A stretch of 9,809 nt of DNA, taken from Candidatus Symbiothrix sp. (lineage in GTDB: Bacteria > Bacteroidota > Bacteroidia > Bacteroidales > Azobacteroidaceae). Location: NCBI GenBank assembly GCA_031270925.1, contig JAISWY010000327.1, positions 1 through 9,809 of the forward strand. The letters run 5' to 3'. Position 1 is the stretch's first letter. Every line of letters starts with the position of its first letter. The position numbers were made by a program, and so were the translations under genes. The notes beneath the pieces were generated by a model, which was not told the DNA's origin, made no database searches, and was given only the letters and a program-made list of their open reading frames with translations. Positions 1 to 7,694 of this stretch are shown piece after piece.

Positions 1-41
1 CGGGCATGTTGTCGTTTGAAATTTTAGATATATCACTATGA
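1..41 (+). CDS. greA: Transcription elongation factor GreA, C-terminal end (partial)
   Basis: The frame with codons at 3-5, 6-8 and so on reads GMLSFEILDISL and stops at TGA 39-41. A tail of the form 'P-A-G-x-L-x-F-E-I' is what I know from the C-terminal domain of GreA factors in this phylum. GreA binds in the secondary channel of RNA polymerase and stimulates cleavage of backtracked transcripts. Only 12 codons are visible, so the call rests on this short match and on the neighbouring HIT gene, which often follows greA in Bacteroidota. The stop codon overlaps the HIT start as ATGA (38-41), so the two genes are probably co-transcribed and translationally coupled. Another protein with a similar tail cannot be excluded. 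Confidence 0.55.
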   Translation, partial: GMLSFEILDISL

Positions 42-427
42 CCATTTTCAGTAGAATCATCGCCGGCGAAATTCCGTCTTACAAGGTAGCGGAAGACGAT
101 CGCTATTACGCTTTTCTGGATATTGCACCCGTGGCCAAAGGCCATGTTTTGGTGGTTCCGAAACAAGAAACCGACTATTTGTTCGATTTGGACGATGCGC
201 TTTTGTCCGACATGATCGTATTCGCCAAACGGGTAGCCCGCGCACAGGAAAAAGCCATCGCTTGCAAGCGGGTAGGCCTAACCGTTATCGGCTTGGAAGT
301 TCCTCATGCACATATCCATCTGATTCCGATTAACCGCGAATCGGATATGTTCACAAGATCTAAAAAATCATTTTCTCCCGAAGAAATGCAAAAAATTGCA
401 TCCGAAATTGCCGCGGCATTTGAATAA
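38..427 (+). CDS. HIT-family protein (histidine triad nucleotide hydrolase or transferase)
   Basis: This is a 129-residue cytosolic protein of normal length for a single-domain HIT protein. The N-terminal part (IFSRIIAGEIPSYKVAEDD, about 3-21) is the usual HINT/HIT opening strand and helix, followed by the FLDIAPVAKGHVLVVPK core (about 26-42). The signature H-x-H-x-H is visible as PHAHIHLIP with His90, His92 and His94; the middle or last His acts as the nucleophile on the alpha-phosphate of nucleotide substrates in the family. The exact substrate (AMP-lysine or phosphoramidate type versus dinucleoside polyphosphate) cannot be told from sequence. The ATG is fixed by its ATGA overlap with the upstream GreA-like stop, which argues for coupling. 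No promoter of its own is seen. Confidence 0.95.
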   Translation: MTIFSRIIAGEIPSYKVAEDDRYYAFLDIAPVAKGHVLVVPKQETDYLFDLDDALLSDMIVFAKRVARAQEKAIACKRVGLTVIGLEVPHAHIHLIPINRESDMFTRSKKSFSPEEMQKIASEIAAAFE

Positions 428-480
428 TCCGAATAGGGATAATGCCCACACCGTGTCGCCGCTCAGAAAATTGAAAATCC

Positions 481-582
481 ATGCAAGCCATATCAATCAT
501 ACTAAATAAAATCAACACAGGCGATTGCAACGAATTAACTTGGGTAAAAGTAAAAATTTTCTGGGAAATTTATAGAAGATAA
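481..582 (+). CDS. Possible 33-residue small ORF just upstream of xerD
   Basis: An ATG at 481 opens a 33-codon frame (begins MQAISIILNKINTGDC, ends FWEIYRR) and stops at TAA 580-582, three bases before the xerD ATG. It lies in the otherwise empty 158-base gap after the HIT gene. It has no recognisable domain, no clear signal peptide and no strong ribosome binding site. The tight junction with xerD would fit a leader ORF or a translational coupler, but a frame of this length is easily found by chance in AT-rich DNA. I do not recognise the product. Confidence 0.22.
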   Translation: MQAISIILNKINTGDCNELTWVKVKIFWEIYRR

Positions 583-585
583 GTT

Positions 586-1506
586 ATGATTAATTTTTCC
601 TGCGATTTTCCAAATGATCTGATCAATGACTACCGCAGCCACTTGTTACTCGAAAAATCACTTTCCAAACATTCGGTGGCGGCATACATGGACGATGTTT
701 CAAAATTGTTATCCCATCTCGAAACGATCGGCAAACAACCGGAAGATGTAGTTTTGGAAGATTTACAGGAATTACTGATTACGCTACACGAAATGGGCAT
801 TCATCCGCGTTCGCAAGCGCGTATCATTTCGGGAATCAAATCGTTTTACCGTTACTTGGAATTGGAAAACCGAATCAAAAAAAATCCGACCGAGTTACTC
901 GAATCGCCCAAAATCGGATTGAAATTACCCGAATTTCTGACTTTGGACGAAATCAATGCCATGATTGCCGCCATCGACCTTTCGCTTCCCGAAGGACAAC
1001 GCAACAAAGCCATCTTGGAAACGCTTTACAGTTGCGGCTTGCGCGTTTCGGAACTGATCGGACTGCGTTTTTCCGATTTATACCTCGATGAAGGCTTTAT
1101 CAAAGTCCACGGAAAAGGCAATAAAGAACGCTTGGTGCCGATTTCCCAAACGGCCGTAAAAGAAATTCAGTGGTATTTGCTCGACAGGAATCATATCGCC
1201 ATAAAAAAGGGCTTTGACGATTATCTTTTTTTAAGTCGCCGCGGGACGTCGCTTTCGCGCATCATGATTTTTCATTTAATCAAGGAATATGCCGAAGCAG
1301 CAGGAATCCGGAAAAATGTGAGTCCTCACACTTTCCGCCATTCGTTTGCCACGCATTTATTGGAAGGCGGCGCGAATCTTCGAGCCATTCAAGCGATGTT
1401 GGGACATGAAAAAATTACGACCACCGAGATTTATACGCATTTGGATCGCGACTTTTTGCGGAGCGAGATTTTGATGTATCATCCGCGGAATCAAAAATCA
1501 CATTAA
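586..1506 (+). CDS. xerD: Site-specific tyrosine recombinase XerD
   Basis: XerD, usually with XerC, resolves chromosome dimers at dif by strand exchange near the septum. The protein has 306 residues, typical for the family. The N-terminal SAM-like core-binding domain (about 10-105) carries the usual 'LLLEKSLSKHSVAAYMDDV' pattern. The catalytic domain (about 115-300) shows the complete active site: Arg153 in CGLRVSEL, the beta-hairpin Lys177 in HGKGNKER, His248 and Arg251 in SPHTFRHSFATHLLE, His274 in MLGHEKITTT, and the nucleophile Tyr283 in EIYTHLD. All residues needed for activity are present. It follows the HIT gene after 158 bases and may have its own promoter, but I could not find a clear TAnnTTTG box. 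The 3' end overlaps the convergent acyltransferase gene by 9 bases (1498-1506). A XerC or phage-type integrase is possible, but a housekeeping Xer is favoured by length and context. Confidence 0.93.
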   Translation: MINFSCDFPNDLINDYRSHLLLEKSLSKHSVAAYMDDVSKLLSHLETIGKQPEDVVLEDLQELLITLHEMGIHPRSQARIISGIKSFYRYLELENRIKKNPTELLESPKIGLKLPEFLTLDEINAMIAAIDLSLPEGQRNKAILETLYSCGLRVSELIGLRFSDLYLDEGFIKVHGKGNKERLVPISQTAVKEIQWYLLDRNHIAIKKGFDDYLFLSRRGTSLSRIMIFHLIKEYAEAAGIRKNVSPHTFRHSFATHLLEGGANLRAIQAMLGHEKITTTEIYTHLDRDFLRSEILMYHPRNQKSH

Positions 1507-2064
1507 TTCGTCTTTTGTACAATCCCATTCGTAAGTTTTGGTTTTGGAAATCAATTTCAATGTTCCCGACCCTGCAAGCACCGTTACATTCGACGGAATA
1601 TCTTCCCGAATCACGCAACCGGCACCGATAACCACATTGTCGCCGATAGTAACGCCGGCCGTAATCACACAATGCGAGCCGATCCACACATGGTTGCCGA
1701 TAACGACACCTTTTTTAAATCCGACTTTTCGGTAATCATATTTATCATGATTGACGGTTGTAATTGCCGTATTCGGCCCGATTTCAATATCGTTACCGAA
1801 TTTCAAGCCGCCGGAGGCATTGATGTAAATTCCCGGATTATCGCCCGGATCGCAACAAATCCCTTTTTCGATTTTCTGCCAATCGTAAATCAGAGTTGTA
1901 AAATGCACCGGCCAAGGCACGCGGCGATTGAATCCGACTATTTTCTGCATAATGAAAAAGTTCTTAAAAATCCAAAGATAGGAAGAGTATCCTTTTTGCC
2001 TTTTGAATTGCGGATACGCCCAATGGATAATTAGTTTCAAAATGCAGTTAATCAACTTTTTCAT
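1498..2064 (-). CDS. Hexapeptide-repeat O-acyltransferase (serine acetyltransferase/MaaT-like)
   Basis: The 188-residue product has a left-handed beta-helix formed by isoleucine- and valine-rich hexapeptide repeats: GNDIEIGPNTAIT (about 90-102) and VIGNHVWIGSHCVITAGVTI with GDNVVIGAGCVI (about 121-152). The NHD at 105-107 supplies the histidine (His106) that acts as base in the xylose/maltose/galactoside acetyltransferase group. Such enzymes transfer acetyl from acetyl-CoA to a sugar hydroxyl or amine. The N-terminal 40 residues are basic and aromatic and lie outside the repeat region. The ATG at 2064 overlaps the end of the upstream amidotransferase gene by 17 bases, so the two are translationally coupled. 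With the flippase it probably decorates a surface glycan; the sugar acceptor is unknown. It is the last gene of the run and meets xerD head-on with no terminator between them. Confidence 0.9.
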   Translation of the reverse strand: MKKLINCILKLIIHWAYPQFKRQKGYSSYLWIFKNFFIMQKIVGFNRRVPWPVHFTTLIYDWQKIEKGICCDPGDNPGIYINASGGLKFGNDIEIGPNTAITTVNHDKYDYRKVGFKKGVVIGNHVWIGSHCVITAGVTIGDNVVIGAGCVIREDIPSNVTVLAGSGTLKLISKTKTYEWDCTKDELM

Positions 2065-3640
2065 TTTGTAATTTCTTTTTTATTTGCATTAAATACCATT
2101 CCGAGAAAATGCCGTTGAGAGAGAGTATCTTGCGTTTTTCGCCTGCCTCTTCCAATTCTTTAAGCAGGGGTTGGGAAAACCGTTTGAAATCAAAATAATC
2201 ATACAAAAACAGATTCGGCTTTTTCTTCAAGAACGGAAACGTTCGCTTAATAAAAATCTTAATTTGCTGAATGATAGCAGCTTTCAATTTACTCTCATCT
2301 TGTGGAAAATTAATATCAAACTCGGCAAACAGTTCTGACAGTACCGTTTTATACAGTTTTTGATTCAAACGGTATTCAAACGGAAGAGAGATAAAGAAAT
2401 CCATCAATTCGGTATCGCATAACGGCATATAACTGTCTATTCCGCGATATTCCCACAATTTGTTGAATGGAAAGACATATTTTGCTTCGCGTTCTTTCAG
2501 TTCCCAATTTTCGACGGATTGAAAAAGCGGAGAAAAATTCAGCAAGTCTTTTCGAATCAATTTTACTATTTTTTTTCTTTCTTTTCCGGTCAATTGAACC
2601 ATATTGCCGATATGAAAATCGGATAATTGCAAATCTTTTGCCATAGCGGAAAGCGAATGATATTTTTGCATAAACGGGCGGAGGTAACTACCGGAAAAGA
2701 AATCGCCTCCGTGACCCGCAAGACAGACCGGATTTGTCGGAATTTTTACGTTTTCAATCAGATAATTGGCTGCGAAATACTGTGTAACTCCAAATTTGGA
2801 TACATATTGCGAAGCATATTCACAATAATCTACAAATTGTTTTTGCTTGTGAAACAAAGGTTGATTGTCAATGGAACCGTAATCTATAAACAGCCATTCA
2901 TAGCCTAATTTTTTTGCAACCATTTCGGAACGTTTCCATTCGGGATTATCTTCTTTTTTTCCGTAAGTAAAGCAAAGCACATTTTTCACTCCTTCTTTTT
3001 TCAACAAATAAGCAATCAGACGGGAGTCAAAACCGCCACTCAAGGATAACAAGGCCAAACGGTCGCCCAAAACTTGTGTCATACGACTGCCTACATTTTG
3101 AAGAATATTTTTTAATTGCTCTTTTGCTTCGTCAAAACCGATATTTATTTTTTCCGAACGATGTAGATGATAGAATGCGCTTGTAAGTTTTCCGTTTATA
3201 TAAGAAAGATATTCGCCTGCCTGAATCTGAAAAGCATCTTTCAATAAAGTTTTGTTCTTCAAAACATATCCTAATCCTCGAAACAGCAAAGCGGAATCGG
3301 GGTCTAATTCCTTTTGTTCATCCGGTTCATATAAATCCCTTATTTCATCGGCAATATATATTTGTTCTCCTTTGAAACGATAAAAAAGCGGAAAATACCG
3401 CACTCTGTCCACAGCCACCCACAGTGTGTTTTCTTGGTTGATAATAACGGAAAAAACGCCGTTTGCCGATAAAAGTTTACTGCGAAAATCGTTTTCATCG
3501 GCTATATCGCCAAAATATGACAGCAAGTTTTCGTCGCGATAAAGTCTTCCGTCCGGTGTAAACAAATAGCCTTTGGCATAACAACTATCGTTGGAATACC
3601 ATTGACAGGCCTTGTCTTTTGTTAATTTTATTTTTTCCAT
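2048..3640 (-). CDS. Asparagine synthase-like amidotransferase of a glycan locus
   Basis: This 530-residue protein is built like class II glutamine-dependent asparagine synthetase. A glutaminase-like N-terminal half (about 20-160) contains ANGVFSVIINQENTLWVAVD (59-78) and RYFPLFY (81-87). It is followed by an ATP-pyrophosphatase synthetase domain with the P-loop SGGFDSR (201-207), the GHGGDFF stretch (309-315) and the RGIDSYMPLCDTELMDF segment (399-415). The N-terminus is MEKIKLTK, so the catalytic Cys2 that the glutaminase needs is absent; the enzyme may use free ammonia or a partner. In glycan clusters, relatives amidate uronic acids of the polysaccharide (for example WbpS-type proteins), and that role is my inference. 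It starts 3 bases after the flippase stop and overlaps the acyltransferase start. True asparagine synthetase for amino-acid supply is less likely given the missing Cys2 and the neighbours. Confidence 0.88.
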   Translation of the reverse strand: MEKIKLTKDKACQWYSNDSCYAKGYLFTPDGRLYRDENLLSYFGDIADENDFRSKLLSANGVFSVIINQENTLWVAVDRVRYFPLFYRFKGEQIYIADEIRDLYEPDEQKELDPDSALLFRGLGYVLKNKTLLKDAFQIQAGEYLSYINGKLTSAFYHLHRSEKINIGFDEAKEQLKNILQNVGSRMTQVLGDRLALLSLSGGFDSRLIAYLLKKEGVKNVLCFTYGKKEDNPEWKRSEMVAKKLGYEWLFIDYGSIDNQPLFHKQKQFVDYCEYASQYVSKFGVTQYFAANYLIENVKIPTNPVCLAGHGGDFFSGSYLRPFMQKYHSLSAMAKDLQLSDFHIGNMVQLTGKERKKIVKLIRKDLLNFSPLFQSVENWELKEREAKYVFPFNKLWEYRGIDSYMPLCDTELMDFFISLPFEYRLNQKLYKTVLSELFAEFDINFPQDESKLKAAIIQQIKIFIKRTFPFLKKKPNLFLYDYFDFKRFSQPLLKELEEAGEKRKILSLNGIFSEWYLMQIKKKLQNEKVD

Positions 3641-3643
3641 AAA

Positions 3644-4933
3644 TTATCGTAAAGAAAATTCGTATTTATTTATTAAACAGTAACACCACAACATCCGTAT
3701 CGCCAGTATCACGGCCGAAGCTGCGCAATACAAGGCAACAGCCCATTGGAAATTCTGAAAATACGCGCCCACAAACAGGATAATCAACCGGAGCGCGGTA
3801 TAAGCAATTTCGATATTCATTGCCGTTTTTTGTCGAGAGAACAAGTCGGGAATAAAATACAAGGCCGCATTCAATACAACCAAAAACAGCCAAGGGAGCA
3901 TACATTTCAGATAAAATCCAACACCCGTCCATTTACTTCCGAACAGCGTAGTAAAAAACACATCGGGCATAAACAGGAAAAGGACAAAAAACGGCAACAG
4001 ACAACGCAGGCATATTTTCCAATACTTCATAAAAACAGGCAATATTTTTGCCCCGTTGCGCATCAATTCCGAAGATTTTTGATACAGAATTTGATATACA
4101 GATTTATTGAAAACAAAAACAGGCGTAAAACCCATTACCAAAGCCAAGGAAAAAAGCCCGATTTGTTCCATCCCATAATAGGCCGAAAGCAATAAAACCG
4201 GCAAATTTTCGGCAAAAGCGTCGAGTAATCCGTATGGCAATTTATATTTCGGAAAATCGGAGTAGGTTTTTGCCATGTTTATTATTTCCGTTTTATCCCA
4301 TTGTTTGAGCGGTTTAAGCGTTTTTCTGCCGGCTATCAAACTGCCCAAAGTCGCTATCGCTTGTCCCCAGAAATGTCCCATAACCAGACCGTGTTGCAAA
4401 TAGCCTTTGAATCCAAACCAGCATTTCAATCCCGAATTAAACAGACTTTGAAAAAGATTATACGAACTGATATTGTTAAAACGTTTCAGGCGGATAAAAT
4501 AATTATTCAGACTTTGCCATATTCCGGCTATCAATAAATAAAACGGCAGGAAAGGCAAGAGTTCGACCAATTGTTCGCGATGAAAAAGCGCGGCGATCTC
4601 CGATTTCCAAAAGGCGGTTATTCCGAAAAAAAGGACAAAACAGATGCCGGCTATCAATAGCGATAATTGGAAGAGCGCGACGGCCTGCTTTTCTGTTTTT
4701 GCCAATACGATGGCCAATTCATATCTACCGGTGGTTATCAGAGTCAAAATGCCTACCAAACTTAAAAACCAGTTATATTCGCCGAAAACATCAGGAGAAA
4801 AAAGCCTTGTAAGCAAGGGATAAACGGCAATCGCGATGACCTGCGAAAGAACATTCGACGACAACAATACTGCCGAGAATTTTGCAAATTCCGAAACGTA
4901 AAGTTTTTTTATGGACAATCGCTTGTTTATCAT
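3644..4933 (-). CDS. Wzx-like polysaccharide/oligosaccharide flippase
   Basis: This is a 429-residue, strongly hydrophobic inner-membrane protein of the polysaccharide exporter (MOP superfamily) type. About eleven or twelve membrane segments are visible, for example VLLSSNVLSQVIAIAVYPLL near the N-terminus, FLSLVGILTLITTG, LLIAGICFVLFFGITAF, LLPFFVLFLFMPDVFF and the C-terminal ALYCAASAVILAIRMLW. The motif TRLFSPDVFGEYNWFLS after the first segment is typical of O-antigen/capsule flippases. They move undecaprenyl-linked repeat units across the inner membrane. I chose the ATG at 4933. The frame is open to an upstream TTG at 4945, which adds four residues but is a poor start. The gene begins 30 bases after the prfC stop and ends 3 bases before the amidotransferase ATG. 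No glycosyltransferase or polymerase is adjacent, so the glycan itself must be made elsewhere. Confidence 0.9.
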   Translation of the reverse strand: MINKRLSIKKLYVSEFAKFSAVLLSSNVLSQVIAIAVYPLLTRLFSPDVFGEYNWFLSLVGILTLITTGRYELAIVLAKTEKQAVALFQLSLLIAGICFVLFFGITAFWKSEIAALFHREQLVELLPFLPFYLLIAGIWQSLNNYFIRLKRFNNISSYNLFQSLFNSGLKCWFGFKGYLQHGLVMGHFWGQAIATLGSLIAGRKTLKPLKQWDKTEIINMAKTYSDFPKYKLPYGLLDAFAENLPVLLLSAYYGMEQIGLFSLALVMGFTPVFVFNKSVYQILYQKSSELMRNGAKILPVFMKYWKICLRCLLPFFVLFLFMPDVFFTTLFGSKWTGVGFYLKCMLPWLFLVVLNAALYFIPDLFSRQKTAMNIEIAYTALRLIILFVGAYFQNFQWAVALYCAASAVILAIRMLWCYCLINKYEFSLR

Positions 4934-4963
4934 CAACGACAGCAAAAAGTTAAAGAAAGAAAA

Positions 4964-6637
4964 TCAAAATTCCGAACTAAAATGAAAACGGATTTTCGGA
5001 AAATCCTGCTGTGCCATCTGTAAGACATAAGCTGAATCGGCCAAAAACACATCACGTTCCTGCTTATCCAAAGCCATGTATTGATATTTCCGCTTCTTGA
5101 AATTCTCCAAATCTTCCGGCGAATCGCTTTCAATCCAACAGGCTTTGTAAAGATGAAGCGGTTCCCAACGGCATTGCGCACCGTATTCGTGCAACAGGCG
5201 ATATTGGATGACTTCAAACTGCAATTGTCCGACCGTGCCGATGATTTTCCGTCCATTGTATTGATTGACAAACAATTGCGCCACACCTTCGTCCATCAGT
5301 TGATCGACGCCTTTGTTTAATTGCTTGGTTTTCATCGGATCGGCGTTTTCGATGTATTTGAACATTTCGGGCGAAAAACTCGGCAAACCCTTGAAATGCA
5401 AAACCTCTCCCGAAGTAAGCGTATCGCCGATTTTGAAATTTCCGGTATCGGGCAACCCGATAATGTCGCCGGCAAAAGCCTCATCGACCGTTTCTTTTTT
5501 CTGCGCCATGAATGCCGTGGCCTGCGAAAACTTCATCATTTTATCGAAACGGACATGCTTGTAACTGGCGTTGCGATCGAATTTTCCCGAACAGATTTTC
5601 AGAAATGCAATGCAACTCCGGTGGTTCGGATCCATATTAGCATGAATCTTGAAGATAAATCCCGAAAACAAATCGGTTTCAGGAATCACTTGTCGCTCTT
5701 CGGCTTGCACCGGACGGGGCGAAGGGGCGATTTGAACGAAACAATCCAATAATTCTTTCACGCCGAAATTGTTTAGCGCCGAACCGAAAAAGACGGGCGC
5801 CAAATCGCCGTTTAAATATTGCACTCCTAAATCCCCTAAAGGGGACTTTGCCGCAGCATTGTTTCCCGGTTTGCCGCCTTGCTCCCCCTTCAGGGGATTG
5901 GGAGGTATAGGTGCATAGACGCCCGCAATCAATTCCAAATCATCGCGGAGTTTTTGCGCCAAGTCATCGCCGATCTGTCGTTCCAATTCCGAATTTTTCA
6001 AATCCTGAATTTCCAATTTTTCGGTAATTGTTTGTTTGCTTGGCGTATATAAATCCAATTTTTCTTCGTAAATATTGTAAACGCCTTTGAATTTCGCTCC
6101 CATTTCGATTGGCCAACTCAACGGACGGACGCCGATTTTCAATTCCTGCTCCAATTCATCCAAGAGGTCGAACGGGTCTTTTCCGTCACGATCCATCTTA
6201 TTGACGAAAACCATGACCGGCGTTTTTCGCATCCGGCACACTTCCATCAATTTGCGGGTATGCGCTTCCACGCCTTTGGCAATATCGACGACGATAATCA
6301 CGCTATCGACGGCCGTTAAAGTACGATAGGTATCTTCCGCAAAATCCTGATGTCCGGGTGTATCCAAGATATTGATTTTGTACGGCTCGCCGAGCGGAGT
6401 CGAAACGTAATCAAAGCCCATGACGGAAGTCGCCACGGAGATACCGCGCTGCTTCTCGATTTCCATCCAGTCCGACGTGGCTGTTTTCTTGATTTTGTTC
6501 GATTTCACGGCTCCAGCCACATGAATCGCACCTCCGAAAAGCAGCAGTTTTTCGGTCAATGTAGTTTTTCCGGCATCGGGATGGGAGATAATCGCAAACG
6601 TGCGGCGGCGTTGAATCTCGTTGGTCAGTTCGCTCAT
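4964..6637 (-). CDS. prfC: Peptide chain release factor 3 (RF3 GTPase) with an in-frame repeat insert
   Basis: RF3 is a translational GTPase that removes RF1 and RF2 from the ribosome after peptide release. The 557-residue protein has G1 [13 protein letters not shown] (18-30), the switch region [12 protein letters not shown] (61-72), G3 DTPGHQDF (92-99), G4 [12 protein letters not shown] (146-157) and G5-like [10 protein letters not shown] (284-293). The C-terminal RF3 domains follow ([39 protein letters not shown]). RF3 is usually about 525-530 residues; the surplus lies at about 243-272, where [11 protein letters not shown] and KSPLGDLG replace a short acidic linker before [10 protein letters not shown]. 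This insert corresponds to the palindromic repeat at 5823-5906 and sits between the G domain and domain II, where it could be tolerated. The start is the ATG at 6637, preceded by AAAGGA. A TTG at 6688 would overlap prs and is not needed. The gene starts 11 bases after the prs stop. Confidence 0.96.
   Translation of the reverse strand: MSELTNEIQRRRTFAIISHPDAGKTTLTEKLLLFGGAIHVAGAVKSNKIKKTATSDWMEIEKQRGISVATSVMGFDYVSTPLGEPYKINILDTPGHQDFAEDTYRTLTAVDSVIIVVDIAKGVEAHTRKLMEVCRMRKTPVMVFVNKMDRDGKDPFDLLDELEQELKIGVRPLSWPIEMGAKFKGVYNIYEEKLDLYTPSKQTITEKLEIQDLKNSELERQIGDDLAQKLRDDLELIAGVYAPIPPNPLKGEQGGKPGNNAAAKSPLGDLGVQYLNGDLAPVFFGSALNNFGVKELLDCFVQIAPSPRPVQAEERQVIPETDLFSGFIFKIHANMDPNHRSCIAFLKICSGKFDRNASYKHVRFDKMMKFSQATAFMAQKKETVDEAFAGDIIGLPDTGNFKIGDTLTSGEVLHFKGLPSFSPEMFKYIENADPMKTKQLNKGVDQLMDEGVAQLFVNQYNGRKIIGTVGQLQFEVIQYRLLHEYGAQCRWEPLHLYKACWIESDSPEDLENFKKRKYQYMALDKQERDVFLADSAYVLQMAQQDFPKIRFHFSSEF
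5823..5906. repeat. Small palindromic repeat element inserted in frame in prfC
   Basis: Two imperfect inverted arms flank a short centre. The left arm, 5823-5849, contains CTCCTAAATCCCCTAAAGGG; the right arm, 5877-5906, read on the other strand contains CTCCCAATCCCCTGAAGGGG. Each arm is itself a palindrome (CCCCTAAAGGGG at 5833-5844 and CCCCTTCAGGGG at 5885-5896), so the segment can fold either as one long hairpin or as two small ones. The length of 84 bases is 28 codons, and the prfC frame is kept, giving [11 protein letters not shown] at one end and KSPLGDLG at the other. TGCA occurs at 5820-5823 and 5912-5915 and could be a target duplication, though it is too short to be convincing. I recall similar SPLGDLG/NPLKGE peptides scattered through Bacteroidota proteins; no search was made. 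Confidence 0.75.
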
Positions 6638-6648
6638 TCCTTTATTGA

Positions 6649-7587
6649 TTACGGTAAATACAGCGAGCTGATTGATTCGTTGTTGCAAACGCGCAAGATG
6701 GCGGTGCCAAACAAGCTTGCAACGGAAACAATTTTTACCTTTCCGCTTTTTTTGGAATACGGGATGCTGTCGGTAAACATGATTTCAGTCAGTCCCGAAT
6801 GGTCGATCCGCATCGAAGCCGGGTTGGACATCACGGCATGAGAAGCGAGCGCCCGCACCGAGTTCGCGCCTTCGGCCAACATCAAATCGGCCGCTTTGGT
6901 AATCGTACCGGCGGTATCGACAATATCATCAATCAGCAAAACATCCAGACCTTTCACGTCGCCGATAACCTTCATTTCTGAAATTTCGTTGGCTTTTTTA
7001 CGCAATTTGTAACAAATAACCATCGGTATATTCAGGTGTTTCGCGTAAGAATTGGCGCGTTTGGTGCCACCCACGTCCGGCGTTGCAATAATCGGGTTCG
7101 GCAGATTCCACGAGCGCATTTCGTCAATAAAAATTGAGGAAGCGTACAAGTGATCAACCGGAACGTTGAAAAATCCCTGAATTTGGTCAGCATGTAAATC
7201 CATCGTAATCAAGCGATGAATGCCGGCTACGTTTAGCATATCGGCTACCAATTTAGCGCCGATGGCCACACGTGGCTTGTCTTTACGGTCTTGCCGCGCC
7301 CAACCGAAATAAGGGATAACGGCGATAATCGATTTGGCCGAAGCACGTTTGGCGGCGTCAATCATCAACAGCAATTCCATCAGATTATCCGCATTCGGGA
7401 AGGTTGATTGAATTAGAAAAACGTGATAACCGCGAATCGATTCCTCGTAAGAAACCGAAAATTCACCATCAGCGAACCGCTCAATTCTCATTTGTCCCAA
7501 TGGACAATCGAGATGATTACAGATTTTTTCGGCCAAATACCGCGAGCTGGCGCCGGAAAACACTTTGAAAGGGACTTTTGCCTCCAT
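6649..7587 (-). CDS. prs: Ribose-phosphate pyrophosphokinase (PRPP synthetase)
   Basis: This cytosolic enzyme makes 5-phosphoribosyl 1-diphosphate from ribose 5-phosphate and ATP, feeding purine, pyrimidine, NAD, histidine and tryptophan synthesis. The 312-residue length is normal for class I enzymes. Visible motifs are RFADGEFSV (37-45), the ATP-binding flexible loop [14 protein letters not shown] (93-106), His131 in [22 protein letters not shown] (169-178) and the PRPP-binding loop [12 protein letters not shown] (217-228). The start is the ATG at 7587. A TAnnTTTG box at 7639-7632 on the same strand lies about 45 bases upstream. The gene heads a close-packed run with prfC and three glycan genes. 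Confidence 0.97.
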   Translation of the reverse strand: MEAKVPFKVFSGASSRYLAEKICNHLDCPLGQMRIERFADGEFSVSYEESIRGYHVFLIQSTFPNADNLMELLLMIDAAKRASAKSIIAVIPYFGWARQDRKDKPRVAIGAKLVADMLNVAGIHRLITMDLHADQIQGFFNVPVDHLYASSIFIDEMRSWNLPNPIIATPDVGGTKRANSYAKHLNIPMVICYKLRKKANEISEMKVIGDVKGLDVLLIDDIVDTAGTITKAADLMLAEGANSVRALASHAVMSNPASMRIDHSGLTEIMFTDSIPYSKKSGKVKIVSVASLFGTAILRVCNNESISSLYLP

Positions 7588-7631
7588 GATTATAATGATT
7601 TTTTAGATTTTTATTGTTTTTAATTTGGGTG

Positions 7632-7639
7632 CAAAAGTA
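7632..7639 (-). promoter_or_regulatory. Promoter -7 box of prs
   Basis: Read on the minus strand this is TACTTTTG, an exact match to the Bacteroidota -7 consensus TAnnTTTG, 45 bases before the prs ATG. No good TTTG is seen at the expected -33 distance, so the upstream element is weak. It is the only candidate promoter found for the five-gene run that ends at 1498. Confidence 0.6.
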
Positions 7640-7694
7640 CATTAAATAGTTTGGATTTGCCAGAAAACAGGGGAAAAATCGCTTGACTTTAATG

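Noticed and set aside
586..1506. Integrase of a mobile island rather than housekeeping XerD
   Set aside because: Length and all motifs fit Xer proteins, it lies by greA/HIT-type genes, and no attachment site, tRNA or excision factor is visible nearby.
1672..2034. 120-codon plus-strand open frame inside the acyltransferase gene
   Set aside because: It is a mirror of the hexapeptide-repeat gene on the other strand; the minus-strand product has clear repeats and a catalytic histidine.
5321..5752. 143-codon plus-strand open frame inside prfC
   Set aside because: It is antisense to conserved RF3 domains and has arbitrary composition.
6638..6688. Upstream TTG start for prfC adding 17 residues
   Set aside because: It would overlap prs by 40 bases, and the added residues do not belong to RF3. 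The ATG at 6637 follows AAAGGA and gives the usual N-terminus.
6350..6841. 163-codon plus-strand open frame across the prs/prfC junction
   Set aside because: It is antisense to the conserved G domain of RF3 and the C-terminus of PRPP synthetase, and its translation has no domain.
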